From Flavobacteriaceae bacterium MAR_2009_75 (GTDB lineage: Bacteria; Bacteroidota; Bacteroidia; Flavobacteriales; Flavobacteriaceae): a stretch of DNA of 64,000 bases. Positions 1 through 8,696 of the stretch are shown in pieces (position 1 is the first letter of the stretch; each line of letters opens with the position of its first letter). The stretch is taken from positions 3,037,501-3,101,500 of the forward strand of contig PHTZ01000001.1 in assembly GCA_002813285.1 (NCBI GenBank), given 5' to 3'. Under the pieces are notes generated by a model. The model had not been told where the DNA came from. It made no database searches and was given only the letters and a program-made list of their open reading frames with translations. The translations under genes and the position numbers were made by a program.

Positions 1-124
1 TTTGTAAAAAAGAGTCGTTCATAGTCAGTTTTATGAAAATAGCTACTAGGTTTGAAACTAAAAGAATTCCAATTGCACCGAGTAGAGCATATAACACCTG
101 TCGAGGGTTCATTTTTAGATTCAT
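1..124 (-). CDS. Partial hypothetical membrane protein (N-terminus only)
   Basis: An open minus-strand frame starts at ATG 124 (or ATG 112) and runs off the left edge. The roughly 40 visible residues hold one strongly hydrophobic segment (LYALLGAIGILLVSNLVAIF), which looks like an N-terminal membrane anchor. No family can be recognised from this much. A second open frame beginning at ATG 131 also reaches the edge but is hydrophilic and less protein-like. The choice of frame is therefore an inference from hydrophobicity. Confidence 0.4.
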   Translation of the reverse strand, partial: MNLKMNPRQVLYALLGAIGILLVSNLVAIFIKLTMNDSFLQ

Positions 125-448
125 CGATCATTGTTTCAGGGCCGTAAGAAAGGAAAGGCAAATTGCGGCAAAATATAGGGCCCACATGACAAATGTATTT
201 GCTATATAAATTTTTTTTGTGACGTAGAAGATTTTCTATGAGCTTTAAAGAATTTTTAAATCCCATATAAAGTATTTTACGTAGATAAGTGGAGTCGTAA
301 TCTATCCGATAATAGAACCGCGCTCATTTAAAAAAATAAATATGTGTTTTTTACCAAAAATTTGTATCCCGTTAGGGGTGTTTGCTAGAAAACCTGTTTA
401 ACTCAACAGTTAATTTCATATTTTTGCACTAGCCTTATCAACCATATA
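125..448. other. Intergenic region between divergent genes
   Basis: About 320 bases without a convincing gene. A minus-strand mini-ORF at 128..187 would encode 19 hydrophobic residues (MWALYFAAIC...), with a stop that overlaps ATG 131. It could be a tiny membrane peptide or chance. The right end carries the -7-like element for the mevalonate kinase gene. I see no hairpin terminator and no RNA gene. Confidence 0.4.
419..426 (+). promoter_or_regulatory. Bacteroidota -7 element for mevalonate kinase
   Basis: TATTTTTG matches the Bacteroidota sigma-A -7 consensus TAnnTTTG, 22 bases before ATG 449. A good -33 TTG is not visible at the expected 17-23 base spacing (only GTTTA near 396), so the call rests on the -7 box and its position. 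Confidence 0.45.
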
Positions 449-1387
449 ATGAAAGGACCATTATTTTATTCTAAAATCCTCCTATTTGGAGAATACGGAA
501 TCATCAAAGATTCTAAAGGACTCTCTATACCTTACAACTTTTTTAAGGGAGCATTGAAAACAGATGAAAATCCGTCAGAAGAGGCAAAGAAGTCAAATCA
601 GAGCCTTCGAGAATTTATCGGTTATTTAGAGATTGTAGAGAAGAACAGTCCTGAATTGGTGTCATTTGATTTTGAGACCTTAAAAGCTGATGTGGCACAA
701 GGTATGTATTTCGATAGTTCTATTCCTCAAGGTTATGGGGTAGGTAGCAGTGGGGCACTTGTAGCGGCAATTTATGATAAGTATGCTCAAGATAAGGTTA
801 CCGTTTTAGAGAATCTTACCCGAGAAAAACTATTGAAGCTTAAAAAGGTGTTCGGTAAGATGGAATCTTTTTTTCACGGCAAGTCTTCAGGTCTAGATCC
901 ATTGAACAGCTATTTGAGTCTTCCTATACTTATAAATTCACAAGATAATATTGAATCTGCCAGTATACCTGCTCAAAATGCAGATGGTAAAGGTGCTGTG
1001 TTTTTATTGGATAGTGGGTCGACAGGTGAAACGGCACCAATGGTTCAGATTTTCATGGAAAAGATGAAACAAGAAGGATTTCGTAGTATGTTAAAGAATC
1101 AATTTATTAAGCATACCGATGCATGTGTCGATGATTTTGTCAAAGGTGATGTGAAATCACTTTTTGGTAACCTGAAACAATTATCACATGTCGTACTTGA
1201 TAACTTCAAACCGATGATTCCTACCAAGTTTCATGAATTATGGAAACATGGTATCGAAACTAACGAGTATTATTTGAAACTCTGTGGTTCTGGTGGTGGC
1301 GGTTATATTTTAGGTTTTACTGAAGATATCGAAAAGGCCAAAAAGTCTTTGATTGGTCATAAATTAGAAGTGGTTTACAACTTCTGA
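449..1387 (+). CDS. Mevalonate kinase (GHMP kinase family)
   Basis: A 312-residue GHMP kinase. The ATP-binding glycine/serine loop is IPQGYGVGSSGAL (residues 92-104), and the C-terminal substrate motif LCGSGGGGYILGF begins near residue 278. The N-terminal SKILLFGEYG block is typical of the family. In the mevalonate pathway such an enzyme phosphorylates mevalonate in the cytoplasm. The prenyltransferase gene 44 bases downstream and the HMG-CoA reductase at 55.4-56.7 kb support that substrate. Diphosphomevalonate decarboxylase, often adjacent in relatives, is not in the window. GHMP family membership is certain; mevalonate as substrate is inferred, since phosphomevalonate kinases look alike. 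Confidence 0.85.
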   Translation: MKGPLFYSKILLFGEYGIIKDSKGLSIPYNFFKGALKTDENPSEEAKKSNQSLREFIGYLEIVEKNSPELVSFDFETLKADVAQGMYFDSSIPQGYGVGSSGALVAAIYDKYAQDKVTVLENLTREKLLKLKKVFGKMESFFHGKSSGLDPLNSYLSLPILINSQDNIESASIPAQNADGKGAVFLLDSGSTGETAPMVQIFMEKMKQEGFRSMLKNQFIKHTDACVDDFVKGDVKSLFGNLKQLSHVVLDNFKPMIPTKFHELWKHGIETNEYYLKLCGSGGGGYILGFTEDIEKAKKSLIGHKLEVVYNF

Positions 1388-1431
1388 TTTTCCAAAAAAA
1401 TATTTAGTTTTTATCGCTAAAAACAGAATTA

Positions 1432-2337
1432 ATGTTTAGCAGAAAAAATAGGCTCTTACTGTTAAAGTTATTGAGTCTTTTCTCTGTGGTGCGTGGTTAT
1501 AATGTCTTGATGATTGCCTTGGCGCAGTACTTGGCGGCGGTTTACATTCTGGCTCCAGAACTGCCCTTGCGAAAAGTAGTTTTCGATTTTAATCTATTTA
1601 TAATTGTTTTTTCTTCAGCACTGGTGATAGCTAGTGGATATATCATAAACAATTTTTACGATGCCGAAAAAGACCTAATCAACAAGCCAAGAAAAAGCAT
1701 GTTAGATCGCTTGGTAAGCCAGCAGTTCAAACTGATAACTTATTTTGTTCTCAATTTCTTGGCAACATTTGCCGCAAGTTACGTGTCTTTTAAAGCGGTA
1801 CTCTTTTTCTCCGCTTATGTATTTGGTATTTGGTTCTATTCGCATAAGCTTAAAAAGATTGCCTTTATTGGCAATTTTGTTTCGGCAACATTAGCGATTA
1901 CTCCGTTTTTTGCAGTTTTCGTCTATTACAAGAATTTTGATACCGTGATTTTTGTTCATGCCATATTTCTATTTCTTTTGATTTTGATCCGTGAAATGCT
2001 GAAAGATTTAGAAAATATAGCCGGTGACATGGCTCAGAACTATAAGACCATACCAATTTTATACGGTCAGCGGGTTTCAAAGATTTGTATTAGCCTACTT
2101 TTTTTATTTACTCTAATACCTGCTTTTTTATTGACTGAATACTTTGATGTTGGTTATATGCACTTTTATTTCTTGGTGTGTATTGGTCTTCTTGTACTAT
2201 TGGTAGTTATGCTGTGGAGGGCAAATACTAAATTACACTATGTAGGCCTGCACAATATTATCAAGTTCATCATTATCGTAGGTGTGTTCAGCATATTACT
2301 AATTGATATAGACCTCGTACTCAATAGAATACTTTAG
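1432..2337 (+). CDS. UbiA-family prenyltransferase (geranylgeranylglycerol-phosphate geranylgeranyltransferase-like)
   Basis: A 301-residue polytopic membrane protein with both Asp-rich UbiA motifs: NNFYDAEKD (73-81) and KDLENIAGD (191-199). These bind the Mg-diphosphate of an isoprenyl donor. Flavobacterial members are usually annotated as (S)-2,3-di-O-geranylgeranylglyceryl phosphate synthase-like, but the acceptor cannot be read from sequence and could be a quinone precursor. The gene starts 44 bases after the mevalonate kinase, so the pair links isoprenoid precursor supply to prenyl transfer. It is probably in the same transcript. UbiA fold is highly confident; the acceptor is uncertain. 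Confidence 0.85.
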   Translation: MFSRKNRLLLLKLLSLFSVVRGYNVLMIALAQYLAAVYILAPELPLRKVVFDFNLFIIVFSSALVIASGYIINNFYDAEKDLINKPRKSMLDRLVSQQFKLITYFVLNFLATFAASYVSFKAVLFFSAYVFGIWFYSHKLKKIAFIGNFVSATLAITPFFAVFVYYKNFDTVIFVHAIFLFLLILIREMLKDLENIAGDMAQNYKTIPILYGQRVSKICISLLFLFTLIPAFLLTEYFDVGYMHFYFLVCIGLLVLLVVMLWRANTKLHYVGLHNIIKFIIIVGVFSILLIDIDLVLNRIL

Positions 2338-2379
2338 CTGAATTATTCATTCTTATCGTTATCATTTAGGCTTTAAATA

Positions 2380-2408
2380 TTGGAGTTCAAAGATTAAGGT
2401 TACCTTTG
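2380..2408 (+). promoter_or_regulatory. Promoter of the pseudouridine synthase gene
   Basis: TTG (2380-2382), an 18-base spacer and TACCTTTG (2401-2408) together match the Bacteroidota TTG-N17-23-TAnnTTTG promoter. ATG 2423 follows 14 bases after the -7 box. This indicates that the gene is transcribed independently of the upstream prenyltransferase. Confidence 0.7.
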
Positions 2409-2422
2409 CACAAATTTTAGAT

Positions 2423-3265
2423 ATGAGCAGATCGGGATCAAATGACGGAAAGAGAGCATCAGGAAGACAAGGCGGAAATTTTCGTAAAAAAAGTTACGCA
2501 AGAGGAAACGCTCCTGTGAAAAAGCAGCATAATACTGAAAAACAGGGAGACCCTAACTTGATCAGGTTGAATAAATATGTGGCAAATTCAGGAGTTTGTT
2601 CTAGAAGAGAGGCCGATATTTTCATTTCTGCCGGAAATGTGACCGTAAACGGAAAGCCCATTACCGAAATGGGCTATAAGGTGAAACTAGAAGATGAGGT
2701 CAAGTTTGATGGTCGTCTCTTAAATCCGGCAAAAAGGGAGTACGTGCTGCTGAATAAACCAAAAGATTTTACGACTTCTACGCGAAACGAGCACGGAAGA
2801 CGTACAGCTGTGGGCTTAATTTCTAAAGCTACTAAAACCGAATTAAAACCAATCGGTAAAATGGGTAAAGATAATACGGGCTTGCTTTTGTTTACCAATG
2901 ACGGTGAAATGAGCAAACGTCTGAACAGCCCTAAGAACGGACTTCGAAAAATATTTCATATCGAGTTGACCAAGCCGCTCAGAAGTGCTGATCTCAAGAA
3001 AATCAAAGATGGCCTATTAGTTGATGAAAAGGTGGTTAAGGTGCAAGACGTAAGTTTTATTGAAAACTCACCGAAGAGCCAAGTAGGTATGGAAATCTAT
3101 AGCAGTAGAAGTAACATCGTACAGCGAATTTTTGAAACCTTGGGTTACGAGATAGTTAAATTGGATAGGGCCGTATACGCCGGCCTCACCAAAAAAGATT
3201 TACCCCGTGGTCACTGGCGTTATCTTACAGAGCAAGAGGTTGCCAATCTTAGAATGATTAATTGA
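2423..3265 (+). CDS. RsuA/RluB-family pseudouridine synthase-like protein with altered catalytic motif
   Basis: 280 residues: a basic, Gly/Arg/Lys-rich N-terminal tail (1-45), an S4 RNA-binding domain (about 47-90, IRLNKYVANSGVCSRREAD) and an RsuA/RluB catalytic domain from about 105. The family normally carries the catalytic Asp in GRLDxxTxGLLLLTNDG. Here the block reads GKMGKDNTGLLLFTNDG (145-161), so Gly148 occupies the catalytic Asp position. The rest of the domain (YVLLNKPK, RKIFHIELTKPL) is well preserved. It may still act through a different residue such as Asp150, or it may be an rRNA-binding protein without synthase activity. Family membership is firm; activity is doubtful. Confidence 0.82.
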   Translation: MSRSGSNDGKRASGRQGGNFRKKSYARGNAPVKKQHNTEKQGDPNLIRLNKYVANSGVCSRREADIFISAGNVTVNGKPITEMGYKVKLEDEVKFDGRLLNPAKREYVLLNKPKDFTTSTRNEHGRRTAVGLISKATKTELKPIGKMGKDNTGLLLFTNDGEMSKRLNSPKNGLRKIFHIELTKPLRSADLKKIKDGLLVDEKVVKVQDVSFIENSPKSQVGMEIYSSRSNIVQRIFETLGYEIVKLDRAVYAGLTKKDLPRGHWRYLTEQEVANLRMIN

Positions 3266-3301
3266 TACAGTAAGTTTCTTAGCTTAGTCTTAGAGATTTA
3301 T

Positions 3302-4225
3302 TTAATCGATTTTATATCCATTACCAAATCTATAGTTAAGAATGAACCCATGGGTATTGCCTAGGGGGGAATCATTTGTAGCTAGATTATAGTTATAGAT
3401 TAAGCGCAGATTTTTCAAAAAATAGATACCAGCAAGTAAGTTGATAGACGAATTGGTGCGGTACCCAGTACCTAGCTCAAAATTATTAAAACTAATGGCA
3501 AGGTTGATATCTGCCTGAAAAGGAGCTCCATTTTCATATTTTAAAAGTACATTGGGCTTTATCATCAACTCTTCAAACTGGTTTGAAAAAAAGCGATATC
3601 CCAGATATCCGTAATACGGTACATTAATGTCTACGTTATCATCTGAAGATAGCATATCACCAATTACGTTTGGAGTGGAAAGGCCTACATATACGTTAGC
3701 GAGATTCAAAAGAAAACCAATACCCACAGTAGGTATGGTTGCATTGATGTTCATAGCGAAATTGGGGTCGTTCATGATACCTAGTTCCAAGAGATTTTCT
3801 TGATATTGCTGTAAACCAGGTGAAATCGAGAACGATACCGAGTTTGGAGAATATATTTGCCAATAAGGTCTATTGCTTTTAGTATCGAAGAATATTTTGT
3901 ACGAATAGGTTGCAAATGCGCTAGTAGAAGTGGTAACTCCAATTTTATCACGCACAAGTCCAGCTCCTAGGCCTAACTTGCCCCTGTTTAAGGGTGTGTG
4001 AAAACTTAAAGAGAAATTTCTAGGGCTACCTTCAATCTGATTGAAAAAACCTGAATTACTAATGCCAATCTCTGCACTAGGTGCTAGGCCGGCAAATGCA
4101 GAGTTTATTAGGTATGGGTTATAGTTATATTCTGAAAAAGTAGGAGTTTGTTGTGCTCTGCCATTAATTACTGCCACAAATATGAAGATTGATGTAAGAG
4201 CGATATTGTTAAATAAATTCCGCAT
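3302..4225 (-). CDS. PorP/SprF family type IX secretion membrane protein
   Basis: 307 residues with a signal peptide (cleavage near GRAQQ) followed by the typical PorP/SprF opening QQTPTFSEYNYNPYLINSAFAG and alternating beta-strand barrel sequence to the C-terminus (LNYRFGNGYKID). Members are outer-membrane T9SS components; SprF in Flavobacterium is needed for secretion of the adhesin SprB. The gene begins 5 bases after the end of a giant protein with a gliding-type C-terminal domain, the usual pairing of a dedicated PorP/SprF with its substrate. A role as partner for that protein is inferred from this context. Confidence 0.9.
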   Translation of the reverse strand: MRNLFNNIALTSIFIFVAVINGRAQQTPTFSEYNYNPYLINSAFAGLAPSAEIGISNSGFFNQIEGSPRNFSLSFHTPLNRGKLGLGAGLVRDKIGVTTSTSAFATYSYKIFFDTKSNRPYWQIYSPNSVSFSISPGLQQYQENLLELGIMNDPNFAMNINATIPTVGIGFLLNLANVYVGLSTPNVIGDMLSSDDNVDINVPYYGYLGYRFFSNQFEELMIKPNVLLKYENGAPFQADINLAISFNNFELGTGYRTNSSINLLAGIYFLKNLRLIYNYNLATNDSPLGNTHGFILNYRFGNGYKID

Positions 4226-4229
4226 GTTC

Positions 4230-7200
4230 TTATCGCTTTAATACAAGGTAACCTTGTGTTTTACTTAATATAGTTTCACCTTCAATTTCTATATTGAAGA
4301 AGTACGTGCCGCTCGGCAATTGACCGGCACCTAACTTTGTTCGCATATTTGCTGTGCCTGAAAACACGTTGAATGCATTGTCATAATTTTTTACTTGATA
4401 GACCATATCGCCCCATCTATTGAAAATAGAAACCGTATTGTTAGGGTAGTATTCAATACCGTCAATAGACCAAAAATCATTTATTCCATCACCGTCTGGC
4501 GAGAATCCGTACTTGGTTTCGTATTCGGCAACTGGTTCTTCCGATTCTTCTGGTTCTTCCGATTCAGCTATAGTTGTAAATGTCTGTTCTTCACAACCGG
4601 TAATATTTCCTGATGAATCGTACGGAGTTATATTTAAATAAATCAAGGTTCCTTCAGGTAGTTCTGTTGGTAGGTTATAGGAAGTTAACATGCCGACATC
4701 TTCATAATCTAGAATATCATTACCTCCTGAAGTTGTACCAACCGTCAGGTAATAACCGACAGCACTATTTACTTCATTCCAAGCTATATTGATGTCTATT
4801 GGGACATTGATATCTTCGTTTATCGGTAATATTAACGTTGCACAATTAGCTGAAACCTGAATGGATTGGATAGTAAAACTCTCCGAAGCACAAGGCCCGG
4901 TCGCATCGCCTACACCATTATACGGAATTAGGGTAACGGTCACCACATCATCATTTTGAAAAGGCATTGAAAAGGTGTGTGTGAGCGTATTTCCAATATC
5001 GGTAAGCGCCATGTCGTTGTTACCACTTGTGGATGAAATGGCCAGTTTGTATCCTGTGGCATCCGCAACGCTGTTCCAAGTAATGTTAGAAATGTCCGTA
5101 GCTACATTTGTATCGTTGTTTGATGGGCTAATTAGATTAGTACAAGAGGGTGGTTGAGGTGAAGCACTTACAATCGTAAAACTTTCCGTTGTACAAGGTC
5201 CTGTTGCATCACCAGCTCCGTTATACGGAATTAGGGTAATGGTAACTACATCATCATTTTGAAAAGACACAGCAAAGGTATGCGTGAGCGTATTACCGAT
5301 ATCGGTAAGTGTCATATCGTTGTTTCCACTGGTTGATGAAATAGCCATTTTGTATCCTGTGGCATCCGCAGTATTGTTCCAAGTGATGTTTGAAATGTCT
5401 GTTGGGACATTTGTATCGTTATTAGCCGGACTAGCCAGACTTGTACACAGTGGCGGTTGAGGTGCAGCACTTACAATAGTAAAACTTTCCGAAGAACAAG
5501 GTCCGGTTGCATCACCAACTCCGTTATACGGAATTAGGGTAACGGTTACTACATCATCATTTTGAAATGGCGTAGCAAAGGTATGTGTGAGCATATTACC
5601 AATATCGGTAAGTAACATATCGTTGTTTCCACTGGTGGATGAAATAGCCAGTTTGTATCCAGTTGCATTTGCAGCGCTGTTCCAAGTGATGTTTGAAACG
5701 TCAATAGCTACATCGGTATCGTAATTTGCGGGACTAACCAGACTTGTACATAATGGCGGTTGAGGAGCAGCACTTTCGATAGTAAAACTTTCCGAAGCAC
5801 AAGATCCTGAAGCATCACCAACACCGTTATACGGAATTAGGGTAACGGTTACTACATCATCATTTTGAAATGGCGTAGCAAAGGTATGTGTGAGCGTATT
5901 ACCGATATCGGTAAGTGTCAATTCGTTGTTTCCACTGGTGGATGAAATAGCCAGTTTGTATCCTGTTGCATTTGCAGCGCTGTTCCAAGTGATGTTTGAA
6001 ACGTCAATAGCTACATCGGTATCGTTATTTGCGGGACTAGCCAGACTTGTACATAATGGCGGTTGAGGTGCAGCACTTTCTATAGTAAAACTTTCAGAAG
6101 TACAAGAGCCTATAGCATCGCCCACACTATTTCGGGGAACAATTGTTACAGTTACCACGTCATCTCCTTCAAAAGAAGATGATAAAGAATAGTTGAGTAC
6201 ATTACCGATATCGGTAAGTGCCATATCATTATTTCCACTGGTACTAGAAATGCTAATTTGGTAGGTATCTGCACCATTGGCCGGATTCCATGTAATACTA
6301 GGAATATCTGTAGAAACTCCAGTATCACCATTTTCAGGAGAATTTAATGATGTACAATCAGGAGCAACGGCTGAAACATTTGTAGTAAATGATTCTTCGC
6401 TACATCCGGCAAAATCACCATCATCAAAATACGGTGTAATGGTGACAAAAATTTCTTGATTAGGGGGGAGGTCAGTCGCAAAATTGTAAATGGACACTTC
6501 TCCTACATCCTCATTATTCACTATATCTGTCGCCCCACTTGAGGTGCCAACACTAATTTTATAGCCACAGGCTCCGGGATTATCGTTCCATTCAATTCCT
6601 GTGTTAATAGGCACATTTGATGCACCGTTTACAGGATTAGCAAGTGTAACACATGCTTTTGTGGCGTTTACGGCCAATGTAATATCGTTTCTAACCAACA
6701 GTAGGTTTTTACCATTAGTTCCGGGTGGATTGGCATTTTCAAAAGGGACCAAATCACTGGTAATTTCTGAATGATAAACCCCGTCATCACAAGTGTTTAA
6801 ATCGGTAATCGTGTATTCTGGTGAATCAGTTGCATCTGCAATAGGAACCCCATCTTTAAACCATTGATAATGATTTTCGGCGCCTCGTACATTTGTGATT
6901 AAAGTGATGTTTGTACCGGCATTCGGTGTAAGATTTTCAATAGCATTGACCTTGGCTTGAGGGGCATAGTCATACGTTCTCATAACTGGAATATTGAAAC
7001 TACCCAATGTGGTCAACATAGCAACTAAATCTTGATGCTCGCCTTCTATATCGCCAAACTCAAAATAATTATTGTCAATGGTAAGTTCAAAGTATCTTGT
7101 CCAATCGTGGCCAGGTCCAAGATGCATAAGATCAGTAAAATTAGGAATGCTACCGGTCAATAGGTTATGGCTCACTTCTAGCGTACCAGAGCGAATACCG

Positions 7201-8630
7201 TCATCACCAGCACGGATTGCATAAAACTGGTCTAGAATAGCGGTGCCGGGGAAAAGATTATAATTTAAGATAATTGTATTTAGGTCAAGGTTTTGGGTGA
7301 TGTCTAAAGACTCGATTTGATTTCTTTCCGCATTTAAACTTCTTAAGTCTACATTCTGCGTTAAATCTAAACCAGTTGTGGTGAAAAGGTTGTCGTCTAT
7401 ACTTAGATTGGTGATTTTAGTATTCGTGGTAATATGTAGGGTCGGAATCTGGTTTGTACCCAAGTTTAAGTTATCTAGTTCTATGTTAGTGGTTAAATCA
7501 ATTGTTGGTAGTTCGTTTGTGTTTAAATTGAGATCTTCCAATGCCACATTTTGCGATAAGTCTAAGGATGTTATGTTGTTTCTTGAAGCATTTAGGTCTT
7601 CTAGCAATGTATTTTGACTTGTATCAAACGTTGCTAAAGCATTTCTACTAACATCTACCTCTGTGAGCAAAGTGTTTTGAGTCATATTTAAGTTCTCCAT
7701 CTTGTTGTTAGATAAGTCGAGGTCATCTAACAGTGTATTTGAAGTGATATCCACATCAAATGCAGTAGTCAAGAGGTTGGATGTAACATATAGTATCTCA
7801 AGGTTTGGTACAGGTGCAAAAGAAAATACGCTTGGTAATTTATGCCTAGTTATCGTGAGTCTTCTTAATGCGGTTGATGTAGGTAATAGCAGGGTTTCAA
7901 CTTCGGTGCCTCCAAGATTAACGTCTTCCAATGCATTGAATCCAGTTAGGTCTACAGAACTAACTCTTTGGTTTCGAATATCTAGTTTCGTAAGGGTTGT
8001 TTTTGAGGCAGGCAAGGTTATGTTTGTAGTAGACGTATTCTGATTTAACCATAACTCTTCAAGTCCGCTATGATTGGTGAAATCAAAAACATCTTCAGCA
8101 CTGGCTATAATTTGTATGTTTTTTAATGTTGCGGTTTGCGGTAATATGATATCTGCCAAGCTGGTAAAGGCATATATGTAAATATCTTCTAATAGGGTAT
8201 TTTGTGAAATGTCTAATGATGGTATTGGGGGGGTTCCTCCATTTCCTGTCGCTCCAATGGTTAATATTTTGAGGTTAACATTTTGTGTAATATCTAAACT
8301 CGCTAAGACATCATTGTCGTCAAAAACCAGTTCTTCTAACAAGGTAAGCGTGGTCAAAGGAGCTGTTGCAAAATCGTTTCGACCCAGATCAAGGGTAATC
8401 AAGTTTACAAAGGCCTCCAATCCAGTAAAATCAGTAATATCGTTTCTTGTGATATTTAAGTCTGTGATTGCCTGCGCATCAGTGTCTAAAATATCACCTG
8501 TAAGCCCGTTGGTATCTATTCCTTGATCAACTAAAAATTGTTCAAAATTTGCATCAGGTATAGGTGTGGTTTGGGCTACTAAAGAAATTCCAAAAAGGAA
8601 AAAGACAAGATAAATCAGGCTCTTGATCAT
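4230..8630 (-). CDS. Giant leucine-rich-repeat / Fn3-like repeat protein with T9SS type B C-terminal sorting domain
   Basis: 1466 residues. I start at ATG 8630, the in-frame Met that opens a clean signal peptide (MIKSLIYLVFFLFGISLVAQ); the frame is open 13 codons further upstream. Order of parts: leucine-rich repeats with about 21-residue period (about 40-470; LDLSQNVALEDLNLNTNEL type), an Ig-like segment (NITLITNVRG...YQWFKDGVPI), seven roughly 100-residue Fn3-like modules each opening Cys-x-x-Leu, five of them near identical, a Glu-rich linker (EEPEESEEP), then a gliding-type C-terminal domain (YGFSPDGDGINDFWSIDGIE ... FNRWG ... GTYFFNIE). Such proteins are exported by T9SS and anchored or released at the cell surface, often as adhesins. 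The ligand is unknown. A metzincin-like lipoprotein lies upstream and PorP/SprF downstream, all on the same strand. Confidence 0.9.
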   Translation of the reverse strand: MIKSLIYLVFFLFGISLVAQTTPIPDANFEQFLVDQGIDTNGLTGDILDTDAQAITDLNITRNDITDFTGLEAFVNLITLDLGRNDFATAPLTTLTLLEELVFDDNDVLASLDITQNVNLKILTIGATGNGGTPPIPSLDISQNTLLEDIYIYAFTSLADIILPQTATLKNIQIIASAEDVFDFTNHSGLEELWLNQNTSTTNITLPASKTTLTKLDIRNQRVSSVDLTGFNALEDVNLGGTEVETLLLPTSTALRRLTITRHKLPSVFSFAPVPNLEILYVTSNLLTTAFDVDITSNTLLDDLDLSNNKMENLNMTQNTLLTEVDVSRNALATFDTSQNTLLEDLNASRNNITSLDLSQNVALEDLNLNTNELPTIDLTTNIELDNLNLGTNQIPTLHITTNTKITNLSIDDNLFTTTGLDLTQNVDLRSLNAERNQIESLDITQNLDLNTIILNYNLFPGTAILDQFYAIRAGDDGIRSGTLEVSHNLLTGSIPNFTDLMHLGPGHDWTRYFELTIDNNYFEFGDIEGEHQDLVAMLTTLGSFNIPVMRTYDYAPQAKVNAIENLTPNAGTNITLITNVRGAENHYQWFKDGVPIADATDSPEYTITDLNTCDDGVYHSEITSDLVPFENANPPGTNGKNLLLVRNDITLAVNATKACVTLANPVNGASNVPINTGIEWNDNPGACGYKISVGTSSGATDIVNNEDVGEVSIYNFATDLPPNQEIFVTITPYFDDGDFAGCSEESFTTNVSAVAPDCTSLNSPENGDTGVSTDIPSITWNPANGADTYQISISSTSGNNDMALTDIGNVLNYSLSSSFEGDDVVTVTIVPRNSVGDAIGSCTSESFTIESAAPQPPLCTSLASPANNDTDVAIDVSNITWNSAANATGYKLAISSTSGNNELTLTDIGNTLTHTFATPFQNDDVVTVTLIPYNGVGDASGSCASESFTIESAAPQPPLCTSLVSPANYDTDVAIDVSNITWNSAANATGYKLAISSTSGNNDMLLTDIGNMLTHTFATPFQNDDVVTVTLIPYNGVGDATGPCSSESFTIVSAAPQPPLCTSLASPANNDTNVPTDISNITWNNTADATGYKMAISSTSGNNDMTLTDIGNTLTHTFAVSFQNDDVVTITLIPYNGAGDATGPCTTESFTIVSASPQPPSCTNLISPSNNDTNVATDISNITWNSVADATGYKLAISSTSGNNDMALTDIGNTLTHTFSMPFQNDDVVTVTLIPYNGVGDATGPCASESFTIQSIQVSANCATLILPINEDINVPIDINIAWNEVNSAVGYYLTVGTTSGGNDILDYEDVGMLTSYNLPTELPEGTLIYLNITPYDSSGNITGCEEQTFTTIAESEEPEESEEPVAEYETKYGFSPDGDGINDFWSIDGIEYYPNNTVSIFNRWGDMVYQVKNYDNAFNVFSGTANMRTKLGAGQLPSGTYFFNIEIEGETILSKTQGYLVLKR
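4845..6356 (-). repeat. Five tandem 303-bp coding repeats
   Basis: The marker GG(T/C)GGTTGAGG recurs at 5149, 5452, 5755 and 6058, a period of exactly 303 bases (101 codons). Five units from the Cys codon at 6356 down to 4845 encode Fn3-like modules (CTSLxSPANNDT ... AISSTSGNN ... DDVVTVTLIPYNGVGDA). The inner units are close to identical at DNA level, whereas flanking modules at either end are diverged. This suggests recent duplication or homogenisation. Confidence 0.93.
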
Positions 8631-8696
8631 GGTTGTATGTTTAAAGGGAAATACGAAATAAGACGACATTCTTAAAAAGATTATATCAGAAGAATA

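Noticed and set aside
128-187. 19-codon hydrophobic minus-strand ORF at the left edge
   Set aside because: Too short and without a ribosome-binding or promoter signal that decides it; mentioned only within the intergenic entry.
4845-6356. Tandem repeats considered as a CRISPR-like array
   Set aside because: Units are 303 bases, contiguous without spacers, in frame and translate to Fn3-like modules.
4395-8526. Plus-strand open frames (4395..4613, 7702..8043, 8209..8526 and others) opposite the giant LRR protein
   Set aside because: They are antisense shadows of a repeat-rich gene with biased codons; no protein-like features, and they lie inside a clear gene with motifs.
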